Counted from the first letter of the stretch, positions 8,922 through 18,592 are shown. The stretch: DNA of 64,000 bases from Psychrobacter glacincola (GCA_001411745.2 LIQB01000008.1:62001-126000); one strand, 5' to 3'. Made by a program: numbers and translations. The notes: a model not told the origin generated them from the sequence alone.

Positions 8922-10448
8922 TTAATGGCGGAAGTTAGCCATCAATGCCGGAATACCCGGTAGCATACCGACAATAGCCATCACCCCAGTCAATACCACA
9001 AACATAATACCCGGTATGATCCAGCGGCTCATTTTAGTCAAATTGGCGCTACGTTCTTTCGAGCCAATCAAGCCTAAGTTATCGAGCAACAACGTGAGTG
9101 ACCAACCAAAGGCAGGATTTACAAGCGCTGAAGCAAACACCACAATCGCAGCAGACTGAGTCGTTTTTCCTTCGCGAGTCATCTCCATGCCAGCTTCAAG
9201 CAGTGGAATGAAAACACCAACGATCAATGCCACACACATCACTGGCTGCCAAATAGCCAAATCCATTGGATAGCCCCAAACCCCTGCGATAATACAGAAC
9301 AATGCTGTCAATAAGGCACCAGCTGGAATCGGACGTTTGGCAATCGCTGCTGGGACAATATAAGTGCCCCACGATGACGCAAAGTTAGCACCGCCCAATA
9401 CAGAGCCGACGACCTGACGAAACGATGCGCTGGTCATTGTATCATCGATATCCATGAGTACCTTTTCAGTACGTTTAGGATAGCTGATTTTTTGAAAGAC
9501 CTGATGGCCTAAAAAATCTGGTGACCACATCGCAACCGCCAAAATAGCAAACGGCAGTACGACAATGAAGCTTTCAACCGTAGGTAATCCTAGCATCCAA
9601 CCGGTATTTTCACCCCACCAATACATCGGGTTCATGTTTGGTAAGCCTGGTGCAGTTTTGAACTCAAAGGGTGCACCCAATGCAAATGCAAGTCCGCCAC
9701 CTAGTACACAGCTTAGCGGAACCGCAAGCCAGCGTTTTTGCCAGTGCTCAAGTAATGCATATAGTAGGATAGTTGCCAGAATAATAAAAAAGGCAATATG
9801 CGACATGCCAATACCTTCTGCCCAAGCGAAGAGGTTTTTGACCTGTGAGGTGGTACCGATAAACCCTAAGTAAATCAAGAGACCACCGCACACGCCTTTA
9901 CTGGTCAAGTTTGCCAGCAGACTGCCCCCTTTACTGATTGCCAATAGCAAGCCGAAGGCACCGATGAGCAGACCAAATGCCATGGGATGGCCGCCAGCGG
10001 CTACCACAATAGGAATAAGCGGAATAAGGGGGCCGTGAGTACCTGCAAGGTTGGCTGTCGGGAGTAGAAACCCTGAAAATAAGATGATAAAGAATGAAAC
10101 GATTAATAGCTCATAACGAACGTTTTCTAAAACAAACGCATCGCCCAAACCAAGTGGACCTGCAAATGTTGCCGCAATAGCACCCACCATAACCACTTTA
10201 CCAATCGTCGCCGCCATTGCAGGAATAGTATCTTCATACTCAAAGCGATAATCACGAAACGGCAAATTGGGACGCCAACGTTTTGGCTGCATGATTTGTA
10301 GTTCATGATTTAGATAAGCGTCACGACTGTCAAAGCTTGCGCTTGGTTTGTGTAAATCAAGGTAGCTACCTGATGGCTCGCTGTCGTAATTAGATGGATT
10401 TGATGACTGCTGATTAGACCCTGGAGAAGGGATCTGAGTGTTACTCAT
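8922..10448 (-). CDS. DUF3360 family polytopic membrane protein, putative transporter
   Basis: Protein of 508 residues with a polar N-terminus of about 80 residues and then roughly a dozen hydrophobic segments. The wording of the conserved part (KRWRPNLPFRDYRFEYEDTIPAMAATIGK) and the glycine-rich ANLAGTHGPLIPLIPIV stretch is what I associate with DUF3360, a family distantly resembling SulP and uracil/xanthine permeases. The transported compound is unknown. The start is placed at the ATG at 10448, which has AAGGA six bases upstream; a GTG one codon earlier is less likely. It is a single-gene unit with its own terminator. Confidence 0.7.
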   Translation of the reverse strand: MSNTQIPSPGSNQQSSNPSNYDSEPSGSYLDLHKPSASFDSRDAYLNHELQIMQPKRWRPNLPFRDYRFEYEDTIPAMAATIGKVVMVGAIAATFAGPLGLGDAFVLENVRYELLIVSFFIILFSGFLLPTANLAGTHGPLIPLIPIVVAAGGHPMAFGLLIGAFGLLLAISKGGSLLANLTSKGVCGGLLIYLGFIGTTSQVKNLFAWAEGIGMSHIAFFIILATILLYALLEHWQKRWLAVPLSCVLGGGLAFALGAPFEFKTAPGLPNMNPMYWWGENTGWMLGLPTVESFIVVLPFAILAVAMWSPDFLGHQVFQKISYPKRTEKVLMDIDDTMTSASFRQVVGSVLGGANFASSWGTYIVPAAIAKRPIPAGALLTALFCIIAGVWGYPMDLAIWQPVMCVALIVGVFIPLLEAGMEMTREGKTTQSAAIVVFASALVNPAFGWSLTLLLDNLGLIGSKERSANLTKMSRWIIPGIMFVVLTGVMAIVGMLPGIPALMANFRH

Positions 10449-10963
10449 CACATTTCCTTATGTCGACTGAGGCTTTATTTAACTGATAATTTGATAGTGA
10501 AATTTAATGTGACTAAAGCGTCCATTAAAAATTGCAAGCCATTGTATGACATAAGAACTCGAAATGCGAACTTAGAACCCCTCAAAAAGTCCATACACTA
10601 TTATAATATATAAATTAAAGTTTCCACTTAATACAAAATTGAACTTAATAGAAAACCATGAGGAAAAAACACACTTAATATAGGCTTCAAATTAGAATAA
10701 ATGACCTTTTTCTTAATAATTATCTGTATCTAGATATTTGTTATCACATAACTAAATATTAAAGATAGCTATAATAAATAGTTTATTATAATTTTTAAGT
10801 AACTATAGAAAATTCATGTCAGTTACGCTTTAAGCCTAGCGGTTTTGATATTTTTTACTTATGATAAATGCCCTTTCGTGACTGCTCTTTGATAGAAGTA
10901 CACTAAAAAATTTGACTCAAACGGTATCACTAAAAAATATAAAAGAAGCAATAGGACGAATTT
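10449..10963. other. AT-rich intergenic region without a gene
   Basis: Divergent spacer of about 515 bases between the DUF3360 gene and the DUF4442 gene. It is clearly richer in A and T than its neighbours, especially 10,570-10,800. I see no reading frame with a ribosome-binding site and no strong hairpin. It presumably carries the promoters of both flanking genes. Confidence 0.6.
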
Positions 10964-11521
10964 ATGAGTTTGCTACCTACCAATTTTGAGACGCTAAAAC
11001 GCAGAGCCAAACAAAGTATCATGCCGTTATTGACACCTCACCTACTGAAGCTGCGTATCAACACTTATGCGCCATACGTAGGCGCTGGTATCAGAATCGA
11101 TCACCTAAATCTCGACCAAGGTTTGTGCGTGGTAAGTATGGGGCTGAATACGCTGAACAAAAATATCGTGGGCACTCAGTTTGGCGGCAGCCTGTATTCG
11201 ATGGTGGACCCATTCTATATGATAATGCTGATGCACCAACTGGGCAGCAGTTACGTGGTCTGGGACAAAAGCTCACATATTGAGTTTATTGCCCCTGGTA
11301 ATAGCAAAGTCACTGCGCGCCTAAAAATTCCTAGCAACGAAATCACCACGATTCAGGAATTAGCAAAAGACGGCGAGCCAGTATTTCGGGAATACCACGC
11401 AGATATCGTCGATGATCAACAAAAAATTATCGCTACCGTCACTAAGACGCTCTATATACGCTTGCGTAAGTACAGCAAATCTAAAGACCAAAATAGCCGT
11501 ATCGAAAATCTCGATGGTTAG
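10964..11521 (+). CDS. DUF4442 hotdog-fold protein, putative thioesterase
   Basis: Protein of 185 residues with the layout of the DUF4442/PaaI-like hotdog family: an N-terminal helix, then GAGIRIDHLNLDQGLCVVSMGL, then NKNIVGTQFGGSLYSMVDPFYMIML, which forms the central hotdog helix, and paired strands (SHIEFIAPGNSKVTARLKI). Family members may hydrolyse acyl-CoA or acyl-ACP, but this branch is largely uncharacterised and the acidic residue position (MVDP) is the only candidate catalytic residue I can point to. AGGA lies before the ATG. It is followed by a strong terminator. Confidence 0.75.
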   Translation: MSLLPTNFETLKRRAKQSIMPLLTPHLLKLRINTYAPYVGAGIRIDHLNLDQGLCVVSMGLNTLNKNIVGTQFGGSLYSMVDPFYMIMLMHQLGSSYVVWDKSSHIEFIAPGNSKVTARLKIPSNEITTIQELAKDGEPVFREYHADIVDDQQKIIATVTKTLYIRLRKYSKSKDQNSRIENLDG

Positions 11522-11597
11522 AACTTTAAAGGCAATTTTTAAAACGTTTCTCTAGATTTGTGATTTAAAGCATATTAATTAAAACAACAGAAACAAA

Positions 11598-11640
11598 AAC
11601 CCCAATCTGGCATACGCACAGATTGGGGTTTTGTCTTTTT
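11598..11640. terminator. Strong bidirectional terminator
   Basis: A perfect 12-bp stem (AACCCCAATCTG with CAGATTGGGGTT) closes on a 9-base loop and is followed by TTGTCTTTTTT; an A-rich tract precedes it. It ends the DUF4442 gene and may back up the rpsP operon on the other strand. Confidence 0.85.
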
Positions 11641-11782
11641 TGGTACTACCCGCTTATTTATATGATAAACCTATGAATAAGGGCTTGTATCTGGTTTTTC
11701 GCTATTGCCAAATCGCATAATAGACGGTTCAGCAATAAAGCGATATTAAGCACAATGCTTAAAAGCAGATACTGGATATAAT

Positions 11783-12175
11783 CTAAGCGTTAGCTTTTGG
11801 CTTAACAGCTTTAGGTGCACGCGGAGCAAGCTTCTCGCGGATACGTGCTGATTTACCAGAGCGCTCACGTAAGTAGTATAGTTTCGCACGGCGAACAGCG
11901 CCACGGCGTTTCACTTCGATGCTATCGATGATTGGTGAATGCAATTGGAATGCACGCTCAACGCCAACACCGCTTGAGATTTTACGTACGGTAAACGCTG
12001 AGTTTAAACCGCGGTTACGTTTAGCAATTACAACGCCTTCAAAAGCCTGTAAACGCTCACGCTCACCTTCACGTACTTTTACTTGAACCACAACGGTATC
12101 GCCGGGTGCAAAGCTTGGGCGCTCAATCAATTGAGCATTTTCGATGACCTGAACCAATGGATGCTTGTTGCTCAT
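11783..12175 (-). CDS. rplS: 50S ribosomal protein L19
   Basis: Ribosomal protein at the 30S-50S interface, 130 residues. The start [16 protein letters not shown], the [42 protein letters not shown] core and the [13 protein letters not shown] strand are characteristic. A Lys/Ala/Pro tail ([11 protein letters not shown]) extends past the usual 115 residues. It is the last gene of rpsP-rimM-trmD-rplS, separated from trmD by 182 bases. A GAGGAGATAACT tract supplies the ribosome-binding site. Confidence 0.98.
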   Translation of the reverse strand: MSNKHPLVQVIENAQLIERPSFAPGDTVVVQVKVREGERERLQAFEGVVIAKRNRGLNSAFTVRKISSGVGVERAFQLHSPIIDSIEVKRRGAVRRAKLYYLRERSGKSARIREKLAPRAPKAVKPKANA

Positions 12176-12357
12176 GAGAGTTATCTCCTCACATTAGATA
12201 ATAGAGGCTTGACGCATATCACCTGTTTGTAATAATGGATCGTATCTTTTTAATGAGACACAACGTAAGTGGGTTATGACAAACGGCCATTATGCTATGA
12301 CTCGTTTTGTTGTTGCTCAAAATTCTGTTGCTTAACTGTTTATCTTTTTAGCCGCTA

Positions 12358-13128
12358 TCAACGCTGTTTTTTATCTGCTTTTGCCAATGCTTTTAACCAC
12401 TTTGCTTGCTCTACCGTTGGCGTAAACACTTGCCATAAGTCTGGACGACGCGCTTGCGTACGTTCGACTTGCTGACTAAAGCGCCACTTCGCGATATTGG
12501 CATGGTGGCCTGAAAGTAACACTTCAGGCACTGCCATACCCGCAAACTCATGCGGCTTAGTATAATGTGGACAATCAAGCAAGCCATCGACGAACGAGTC
12601 TTGCTCAGCTGACTTATCATCACCCATAATATCAGGCAGACGACGTATCACACTATCCATCAGCACCATTGCTGGTAGCTCACCACCGGTCAGTACGTAA
12701 TCACCAAGCGATATTTCCATGTCGACATATTGCGACAGTAGGCGCTCATCAATGCCTTCGTAACGACCACATAATATAATCATGCCGTCATACTCAGTCA
12801 TATCGACCACGCTACTCTCACTCAGCGTCTGTCCTTGTGGCGACATATAAATCACCGGACAGTACGCTTTGTCGACACGGCAGCCATGCTGACTTGCTCG
12901 CAGGCGCGCATCCTCAATCGCTTGAGATAATGGCTCAGCCATCATCACCATGCCAGGACCGCCACCATACGGACGTTCATCAATACGGCGATAATTATCA
13001 CTGGTAAAATCACGCGGATTAATGCATTCAATCGTCACTTGTTTCTGAGTGACTGCTCGACCCGTGATTCCAAACTCACGAATCGTGGCAAACATCTCAG
13101 GGAAAATACTAATAACGGCAAAATACAT
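12358..13128 (-). CDS. trmD: tRNA (guanine37-N1)-methyltransferase
   Basis: Methylates G37 next to the anticodon of tRNAs reading CNN codons, using S-adenosylmethionine, which prevents +1 frameshifting. The 256-residue SPOUT enzyme shows the N-terminal [12 protein letters not shown], the [11 protein letters not shown] segment, and the trefoil-knot region [13 protein letters not shown] followed by [19 protein letters not shown], with the C-terminal YTKPHEFAG and [13 protein letters not shown]. Length and motif order are normal. It sits in the conserved operon with rimM upstream (87 bases) and rplS downstream. Confidence 0.98.
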   Translation of the reverse strand: MYFAVISIFPEMFATIREFGITGRAVTQKQVTIECINPRDFTSDNYRRIDERPYGGGPGMVMMAEPLSQAIEDARLRASQHGCRVDKAYCPVIYMSPQGQTLSESSVVDMTEYDGMIILCGRYEGIDERLLSQYVDMEISLGDYVLTGGELPAMVLMDSVIRRLPDIMGDDKSAEQDSFVDGLLDCPHYTKPHEFAGMAVPEVLLSGHHANIAKWRFSQQVERTQARRPDLWQVFTPTVEQAKWLKALAKADKKQR

Positions 13129-13215
13129 TAGGTATCTACTTGCGCAGTGGCTAATATTGGCTAAATAAATCGGTGTTATTACTGATAAAGCTTAACCGCA
13201 AAGTTAAAATTATTA

Positions 13216-13749
13216 TCAATAATCACTCGGCCATGCCACCAGCACTGTTTTTTCAGTCAGACTGACCTGTATTACAGTTTGCTTGTGCCATGGAATCAGG
13301 CGCTCATCGGCATCTAAGCTGTCTGAGTTTGCCGCAACCCGCATAATAGCGTGAGCGCCAGTCTCAAACATCTCAGTAATGTCGCCTAGATACTCATCCT
13401 GCTCATTTACAACGCGCAGGCTGACCAAATCCGACCAGTAATATTCATCTTCAGCTGGTTCTGGCAAGATGTCTTGCTCGACCCAAAGAGTTACCCCGTT
13501 CATGGTCTCAGCAACATTGCGATCAGGAATCTGCTCAAACTGAGCCACAATTCCTGTGCCTTGCTCACGCCAAGCCTTAACGGTTAAAGGTTTCATGCCG
13601 GTAGCGGTTTTCATCCACCAAGGTTTAATGTCAAATATCGCCGTACGATCATCTGTCTCACTAAATACCCAAAGCCAACCTTTGATGCCATAAGGCTTTT
13701 TGAGCTGACCAATTTTCATAAGGGCACTAGCGTTTGGAGCAGAGGACAT
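13216..13749 (-). CDS. rimM: Ribosome maturation factor RimM
   Basis: Assists late assembly of the 30S head, binding protein S19. The 177-residue protein has the RimM beta-barrel at the N-terminus (MKIGQLKKPYGIKGWLWVFSETD) and a PRC-barrel at the C-terminus (YYWSDLVSLRVVNEQDEYLGDITEMFETGAHAIMRV). I place the start at the ATG at 13749 (MSSAPNASALMKIGQ), since an upstream in-frame candidate at 13776 adds residues not expected in the family. It is the second gene of the rpsP operon; 185 bases separate it from rpsP. Confidence 0.95.
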   Translation of the reverse strand: MSSAPNASALMKIGQLKKPYGIKGWLWVFSETDDRTAIFDIKPWWMKTATGMKPLTVKAWREQGTGIVAQFEQIPDRNVAETMNGVTLWVEQDILPEPAEDEYYWSDLVSLRVVNEQDEYLGDITEMFETGAHAIMRVAANSDSLDADERLIPWHKQTVIQVSLTEKTVLVAWPSDY

Positions 13750-13934
13750 AACGGCTAACCTAACAATGATGAACACAGCGAAGATAAATAAAAAGCAATT
13801 AAAAACGATAAACGCAGTTAAAAGCGATAAACAATTAATGGCGTACCTAGTTAGACCAGTTACGCTATGTTTTTTACTAAAGTCTATCGAGACTGCTTAT
13901 AGACGAGCTATCAGCGTCTCAGTGACCACAAAAC

Positions 13935-14204
13935 TTAAGCAGTTGCTTCAGTTTGCGCGACAGACTTGTTGAAAGCTTTTACCAATGAAGCAACGCGATC
14001 TGAAGGTTGTGCACCTTTTGCGATCCACGCATTGTACGCTTCCATATTTAGGCGTACTGCTTCTTCAGACTCTTTAGCGAGTGGGTTAAAAAAGCCGATG
14101 TTTTCAATGTAGCGACCGTCACGCGCGCGGCGTTGATCAGCAACAACTACTTGATAAAATGGGCGTTTCTTGGCACCGCCCCGTGCTAAACGAATAACAA
14201 CCAT
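13935..14204 (-). CDS. rpsP: 30S ribosomal protein S16
   Basis: Small-subunit assembly protein of 89 residues. The start [20 protein letters not shown], the [19 protein letters not shown] core and the [12 protein letters not shown] end are diagnostic. The initiator is preceded by AGAGAGAA. It is the promoter-proximal gene of rpsP-rimM-trmD-rplS; a good promoter lies 40-70 bases upstream. Confidence 0.98.
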   Translation of the reverse strand: MVVIRLARGGAKKRPFYQVVVADQRRARDGRYIENIGFFNPLAKESEEAVRLNMEAYNAWIAKGAQPSDRVASLVKAFNKSVAQTEATA

Positions 14205-14243
14205 GTGAATTCTCTCTTTCGCAGGTATACCAAAAAGGGCATA

Positions 14244-14272
14244 ATTATATCACAGTCTTGATTTATTGAAAA
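14244..14272 (-). promoter_or_regulatory. Sigma-70 promoter of the rpsP operon
   Basis: On the minus strand TTTTCA and TATAAT are separated by exactly 17 bases, and the -10 is extended (TGA before TATAAT). It lies about 40 bases before the rpsP ATG, giving a short leader. Confidence 0.65.
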
Positions 14273-14383
14273 CATAAACTGCGCTTATTTAATTATTTAT
14301 TAACAATAGCTTAAATGCCCATCGATGTAAAATACAATTGATCATCACCACTAATTTTTAACTGAAGATACTGCCTCTACATC

Positions 14384-14467
14384 ATGTCCAAGTGGCTCGT
14401 TGCTGTATTATTCAGCGCTGTGTTATTCGGTGCTATCTTACTCAGTACTATATTAGTGCAAATTTGA
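14384..14467 (+). CDS. Possible 27-residue membrane peptide built from a 5-residue repeat
   Basis: ATG at 14384 opens 27 codons ending in TGA. The predicted peptide is one hydrophobic helix after a positive N-terminus (MSKWLVAVLFSAVLFGAILL and onward). The DNA is three degenerate 15-base units in a row (14408 region: GCTGTATTATTCAGC, GCTGTGTTATTCGGT, GCTATCTTACTCAGT). There is no convincing ribosome-binding site, so this is tentative. It occupies the roughly 490-base divergent spacer between rpsP and the EnvZ-like gene, in which I see no other gene. Confidence 0.25.
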   Translation: MSKWLVAVLFSAVLFGAILLSTILVQI

Positions 14468-14698
14468 GTATTCAATTGTTGCCTACTGTTTTAAAGCCAT
14501 CCGTGTCATTCATTGATTATGCTACTCTATGACATAGTCAGCGAGTGAATGATGCTATCGCCTACCGAATTGCGTCATCGCTCAAGAGTATTAGCTATTA
14601 CGCTACTCATAAGTATGGCACGTTGTTTTTGAACGACATAAAAAAGCACCATTTTTACACTAAACTCAATAAAGCATCTTTTAATATGTTGGATCCAT

Positions 14699-16177
14699 AT
14701 GACCACACCAAAATCGCAACCACGTCGCAAAGGGCGGTTCACGCGCTCTTACTCCAACACTTGGCTGACAACCTTGATGGTCTCTTTCATTGTTCTTATC
14801 AGTGTCAGCTTGTCGATTCTGTTTTTTTGGCGCAGTCTATATTTACCCGAGCTTAAAAACCATGCACGTTACTTAACGAGCGAGCTGCAGTTGATGAATA
14901 GTGTCAACAAAGACTGGAAAAATCGTCCTGAAGTACGCCAATGGATTTATCAACACTCGCATGTCGTGGTAGTGAATAACCCTAATGACTTTCCAGCTGT
15001 GTCTGATAAGGCATTTGTCGGCGTCTTCACTGATGTCTTACAACGCGAAATCGGTGCGCAATTGGGTCGACCTGTCGAGGTTTATTTTAAATTCAAACCG
15101 ACACCGCAGCTTTGGGTGCAAGACAGCCGTGATGACAGCTTTTGGATTCGTGAACCCGTGGTTTATTATTCACAATATAGTCCAGCATTGTTGGTGCTGT
15201 TTCTCATTGGATTGCCTATTTTATCGCTGCTGACCATTATTCTACTGGCGCGGCAATTAAATCGTCCGCTACGATATTTGCAGCGTGCCGCGACCAACTA
15301 TATTCGCCTCGGTCATGCCACTACGTTGCCAACACAAAAAGGACCTACGGAGATACGTCAGGTCAACATGGCATTCAATCGTCTATTCACGACGTTAAAT
15401 CAAGCACAAAAAGAGCGTACGATTATGCTTGCTGGTATCTCGCATGATCTGCGAACGCCCTTAACTCGTATGCGTTTGACTGCTGAGATGTTACCTGATG
15501 ACTTTTTTCGAGAGGGATTAATTTATGATATTGAAGACATGGATGCCATTTTAGAGCAGTTTATCTCGTTTATGAAAGATGGCTCCGATGAACCAGTCAG
15601 CCTAACCAATTTGGATACCATTTTTAATGAGATCATGGTGCAATTTGCACCAATGGAGTTCATCTATCAATCAGAGTGTCACAAAGTGGTTCCTGTGCGC
15701 CCCATGTCTATCAAACGCCTTGTGATCAATCTGGTCAATAATGCCAAGCGTTATGGCAAACCGCCCATTTACCTATCAGCGACTGTTGTGCCAACTTTTA
15801 TAGAAACCATTGAAGAGGAAGATAGCGATGTCGTCAGTGAAAATGTCGTCAATAGAGAGGCGCAAGAACAATTGCTGATATGTGTGCGTGACTGTGGTGA
15901 TGGCGTTGCAGAAGATCAGTTAGAACGTATTATGCAGCCTTTTGAACGCGGAGAGACAGCACGTACCACACAAGGCAGTGGTTTAGGTCTAGCGATTGTC
16001 GATCGTATTGCCAGATTGCATCATGGGACGGTAGAAGCCATCAACCATCCCGACGGAGGTTTGCAAGTTTGTGTGCGTATTCCTCTGCTTTCCAAGGTTG
16101 CTGGAGATACAACCATGGCAAACGATACAGAAAAAATGCCTGTCTCTAATGACAAGACATGGAACAAAGGAGACTGA
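14699..16177 (+). CDS. envZ: EnvZ-like sensor histidine kinase (no adjacent response regulator)
   Basis: Inner-membrane kinase of 492 residues. Order: first membrane segment (about 23-45), periplasmic part (about 46-155), second membrane segment (about 160-182), HAMP, then the dimerisation box MLAGISHDLRTPLTRMRLTAEM with phospho-acceptor His249, N box RLVINLVNNAKRYG (about 338-351), and G boxes (VRDCGDGV and QGSGLGLAIVDRIARLHHG). The H box is nearly identical to that of E. coli EnvZ (SHDLRTPLTR), which phosphorylates OmpR in response to osmolarity. Normally ompR lies directly upstream; here the upstream neighbour is the rpsP operon on the other strand, so the partner must be elsewhere. A 25-residue acidic insertion (TIEEEDSDVVSENVV) lies between the N and G1 boxes. 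Confidence 0.85.
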   Translation: MTTPKSQPRRKGRFTRSYSNTWLTTLMVSFIVLISVSLSILFFWRSLYLPELKNHARYLTSELQLMNSVNKDWKNRPEVRQWIYQHSHVVVVNNPNDFPAVSDKAFVGVFTDVLQREIGAQLGRPVEVYFKFKPTPQLWVQDSRDDSFWIREPVVYYSQYSPALLVLFLIGLPILSLLTIILLARQLNRPLRYLQRAATNYIRLGHATTLPTQKGPTEIRQVNMAFNRLFTTLNQAQKERTIMLAGISHDLRTPLTRMRLTAEMLPDDFFREGLIYDIEDMDAILEQFISFMKDGSDEPVSLTNLDTIFNEIMVQFAPMEFIYQSECHKVVPVRPMSIKRLVINLVNNAKRYGKPPIYLSATVVPTFIETIEEEDSDVVSENVVNREAQEQLLICVRDCGDGVAEDQLERIMQPFERGETARTTQGSGLGLAIVDRIARLHHGTVEAINHPDGGLQVCVRIPLLSKVAGDTTMANDTEKMPVSNDKTWNKGD

Positions 16178-16253
16178 TAGCTGCTGAACTGTTCATCACT
16201 AAAGCTAATAAATGCTCAAAACGATTCGCTACGACTATTTAGTTGTATAACAC

Positions 16254-16433
16254 CTAGTCTTTGTTTCCAATGATAGGTGGAATATATTTGGCGCTATTGG
16301 TAAACGCTAATGGCTGAGTAATATTTTCTTGCGCTGCTGTCAACGTTTGCGTCGTCGATGGCTGCTGCAAGAATAAGTAGTAGCCCAACGTTATTGCATT
16401 TAATACCACCAAACCACCAAATAAATATGGCAT
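16254..16433 (-). CDS. Small single-pass membrane protein (59 aa), unknown
   Basis: A frame of 60 codons with GAGGAGGGC upstream of ATG 16433 at suitable spacing, one of the stronger ribosome-binding sites in this region. The product begins MPYLFGGLVVLNAITLGYYL, a single membrane helix, then a polar Gln/Thr-rich tail ending PPIIGNKD. It is read in the same direction as bfmS, 202 bases past its stop, and convergent with the EnvZ-like gene. I do not recognise the family. The good ribosome-binding site, sensible topology and location make it likely real. Confidence 0.6.
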   Translation of the reverse strand: MPYLFGGLVVLNAITLGYYLFLQQPSTTQTLTAAQENITQPLAFTNSAKYIPPIIGNKD

Positions 16434-16635
16434 CCTTTGCCCTCCTCTGATTTAAAGCTATCTTTAAACCGTTAATAATAAAAATTAACCGACAATTCTA
16501 TCTAAGGTGTGTATTCATTCTAAACATGAAATTGAGAACACTTCTTAGAAATTGAGCAAGTTTATTTGTCACACACTGCTTAATTGATGCCGCTATTTTT
16601 ATACTAAAAGATAACGACAATCCTGTGCAGTGGCA

Positions 16636-18324
16636 TTATTTATCTTCAAAACCACGCTCGCTTTTTTCTTGCGTCAGTTCATCAGCAGCCAAAATTTGTG
16701 TCAGTGGCTTGATAGGCCACGTCATGACAAATCGTGCACCGCCAAGCTCTCGGCTCTCATCGACTTTCATACTACCATTAAACCAAAAGGCAATGCGCGA
16801 TACAATAGACAAGCCTAAACCATAGCCGCCTGAGGCGCGTGTGCGACTGTCATCTAAACGTGAAAATGGAATAAAGACCTTTTCGCGATCTGCTTCTGGA
16901 ATACCATGACCATCATCCTCAACACTAACAAAAGCATTGCCCTTTCTGACGCCAGCACTAATGATAATCGTGGTTTCTGCATAACGTAAGGCATTGCCCG
17001 CCAAATTCTGAATCACACGGTGTAAATAACGCCTATCTGCGACAGCGGTTACTTTAGCATTCGGCAGCTTGGTCACTATTTTGATAGGCTTACCCAAGGC
17101 ATTGGTTTCACGCTCAATCTGCTCCAATAACTCTCTAAGATTGACTGGTTCTAAATCCAGCTTTGGTGAGCCTTCTTCGAGCTTGGCGTAAGTCAAAATC
17201 TCATCAATCAAGCCATTAAGCGCTTCGATATCTTCATCAATAAAATCACGCTGCATAAAACGTGAGTCTTCGTCATCCGTATCAGCCAGCATATCAACGG
17301 CAAAACGGATACGAGCCACCGGTGTACGCAGCTCATGTGATACCGCTCGCGTTAATTCTCGCTGCGACTCAATAAGGCGCTTGATATGCGAGGTCATGGC
17401 ATTAAAAGTCGCGGCTAAACGGGCAATTTCATCCTGCCCAATTACTTGAACTTGACTTTCAAGATTACCTTTACTCACCTCATTGACGCCAACCTGAATC
17501 AACTGCAATTTACGCTCAAGTGGAAAAATCAACGCATACACGCCTAAGCTGATTAAAAACATGCTGATAAGAATCATACTAATAATCAGATTAAGTGGGA
17601 ACCAATTGAATAATGGCACCGGACCAATCAATATCGCCATGTCATTGATTTCAGAAGGCACCACTACTCTAATAGCCGAATTACTTTTACTGCTATTGGT
17701 ATCTTGTAAGGAAATAACCACTTCATCTCGGCGTAATCGTGCAAGCTGATCGGTATCTAAATCCAGTGTATTGACGGCTTTAAACTCTAAAGGAAAGGAA
17801 AACTTTTTTTCCAGCTCAGCCAAACGGGCACGCTTGTCAGATAACGTTACATAGTAAGACAAATCATCCAATAAAAACACAGCGATTGCCCGTACTTGCT
17901 GCTCAGTCACTTGCGATATTCTGGCGGTCAAAACGCTTTGATTGTCCGGTAGACGATAATAAACATCGGCATAGACAGGTTGCTCGGTATAACGAACGAC
18001 CGTATTGCCGTTTTCAAAACGCCGAAGTTCACTGGCATTAAAGTCCACTTCATCAATAGGCAAAACTTTGAATTCTGAGCCAAATAAACTACTGGCATCA
18101 GACAACCAATATTCACGCTGTTCTTCACTTTCCTGATGAGCGATACCTTCACTCACCAGATGAAAAGCCCCTGTTGCCATGTTTTCACGGTAGGATTGGA
18201 CGCGCTCTTTGTTGATGGTATCCATCAACAGTTGAGCAAACAATGCCACACACAAACAGACTATGAGTAGCCCAGCATAAATACGAACAAAGATACTGTG
18301 TTTTAAAGAAGAGACTAATGACAT
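16636..18324 (-). CDS. bfmS: BfmS-type sensor histidine kinase
   Basis: Membrane kinase of 562 residues that pairs with BfmR. There are two membrane segments (about residues 10-30 and 240-262) around a periplasmic domain of some 200 residues, then HAMP, the H box RAVSHELRTPVARIRFAVDML with phospho-acceptor His330, N box RVIQNLAGNALRYAE, and G boxes (VEDDGHGIPEADRE and GGYGLGLSIVSRIAF). In Acinetobacter baumannii BfmRS controls biofilm, capsule and envelope stress tolerance; the same role here is inference. I place the start at ATG 18324; a TTG at 18339 is the alternative. A 314-base gap containing a terminator separates it from bfmR. Confidence 0.85.
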   Translation of the reverse strand: MSLVSSLKHSIFVRIYAGLLIVCLCVALFAQLLMDTINKERVQSYRENMATGAFHLVSEGIAHQESEEQREYWLSDASSLFGSEFKVLPIDEVDFNASELRRFENGNTVVRYTEQPVYADVYYRLPDNQSVLTARISQVTEQQVRAIAVFLLDDLSYYVTLSDKRARLAELEKKFSFPLEFKAVNTLDLDTDQLARLRRDEVVISLQDTNSSKSNSAIRVVVPSEINDMAILIGPVPLFNWFPLNLIISMILISMFLISLGVYALIFPLERKLQLIQVGVNEVSKGNLESQVQVIGQDEIARLAATFNAMTSHIKRLIESQRELTRAVSHELRTPVARIRFAVDMLADTDDEDSRFMQRDFIDEDIEALNGLIDEILTYAKLEEGSPKLDLEPVNLRELLEQIERETNALGKPIKIVTKLPNAKVTAVADRRYLHRVIQNLAGNALRYAETTIIISAGVRKGNAFVSVEDDGHGIPEADREKVFIPFSRLDDSRTRASGGYGLGLSIVSRIAFWFNGSMKVDESRELGGARFVMTWPIKPLTQILAADELTQEKSERGFEDK

Positions 18325-18564
18325 ACGTGCCGTAACCAACTTAATGAATAAAAACTGCCGACATCATTCAGCAAACAAGCGCTGCGTGATAAATGATATC
18401 AAACACTGTTGAATAAAAAACCATTCTGGCTGCTGAATTTTAATTTATAACTGAGCATCACCTAAAATCCATTTGCCTCATGTATATTTAGGCAGCACCC
18501 ACAATAATTGCTTAATTAAACCACATAACGCTGTATTTAAGTTTAAAAATTAAAATTTAGCCAC

Positions 18565-18592
18565 AAAAAAACCAGCCTAGTTGCTGGTTTCT
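18565..18592 (-). terminator. Intrinsic terminator between bfmR and bfmS
   Basis: On the minus strand AACCAGC and GCTGGTT form a 7-bp stem around AACTAG, followed by seven T. It lies about 50 bases after the bfmR stop, so only part of the bfmR transcripts should reach bfmS. Confidence 0.75.

Noticed and set aside
9565..9873. 102-codon frame antisense to the DUF3360 gene
   Set aside because: Shadow of a long real gene; no ribosome-binding site.
13766..13972. 68-codon plus-strand frame between rimM and rpsP
   Set aside because: Overlaps the rpsP end antisense and has Lys/Asn-rich low complexity; better explained as spacer.
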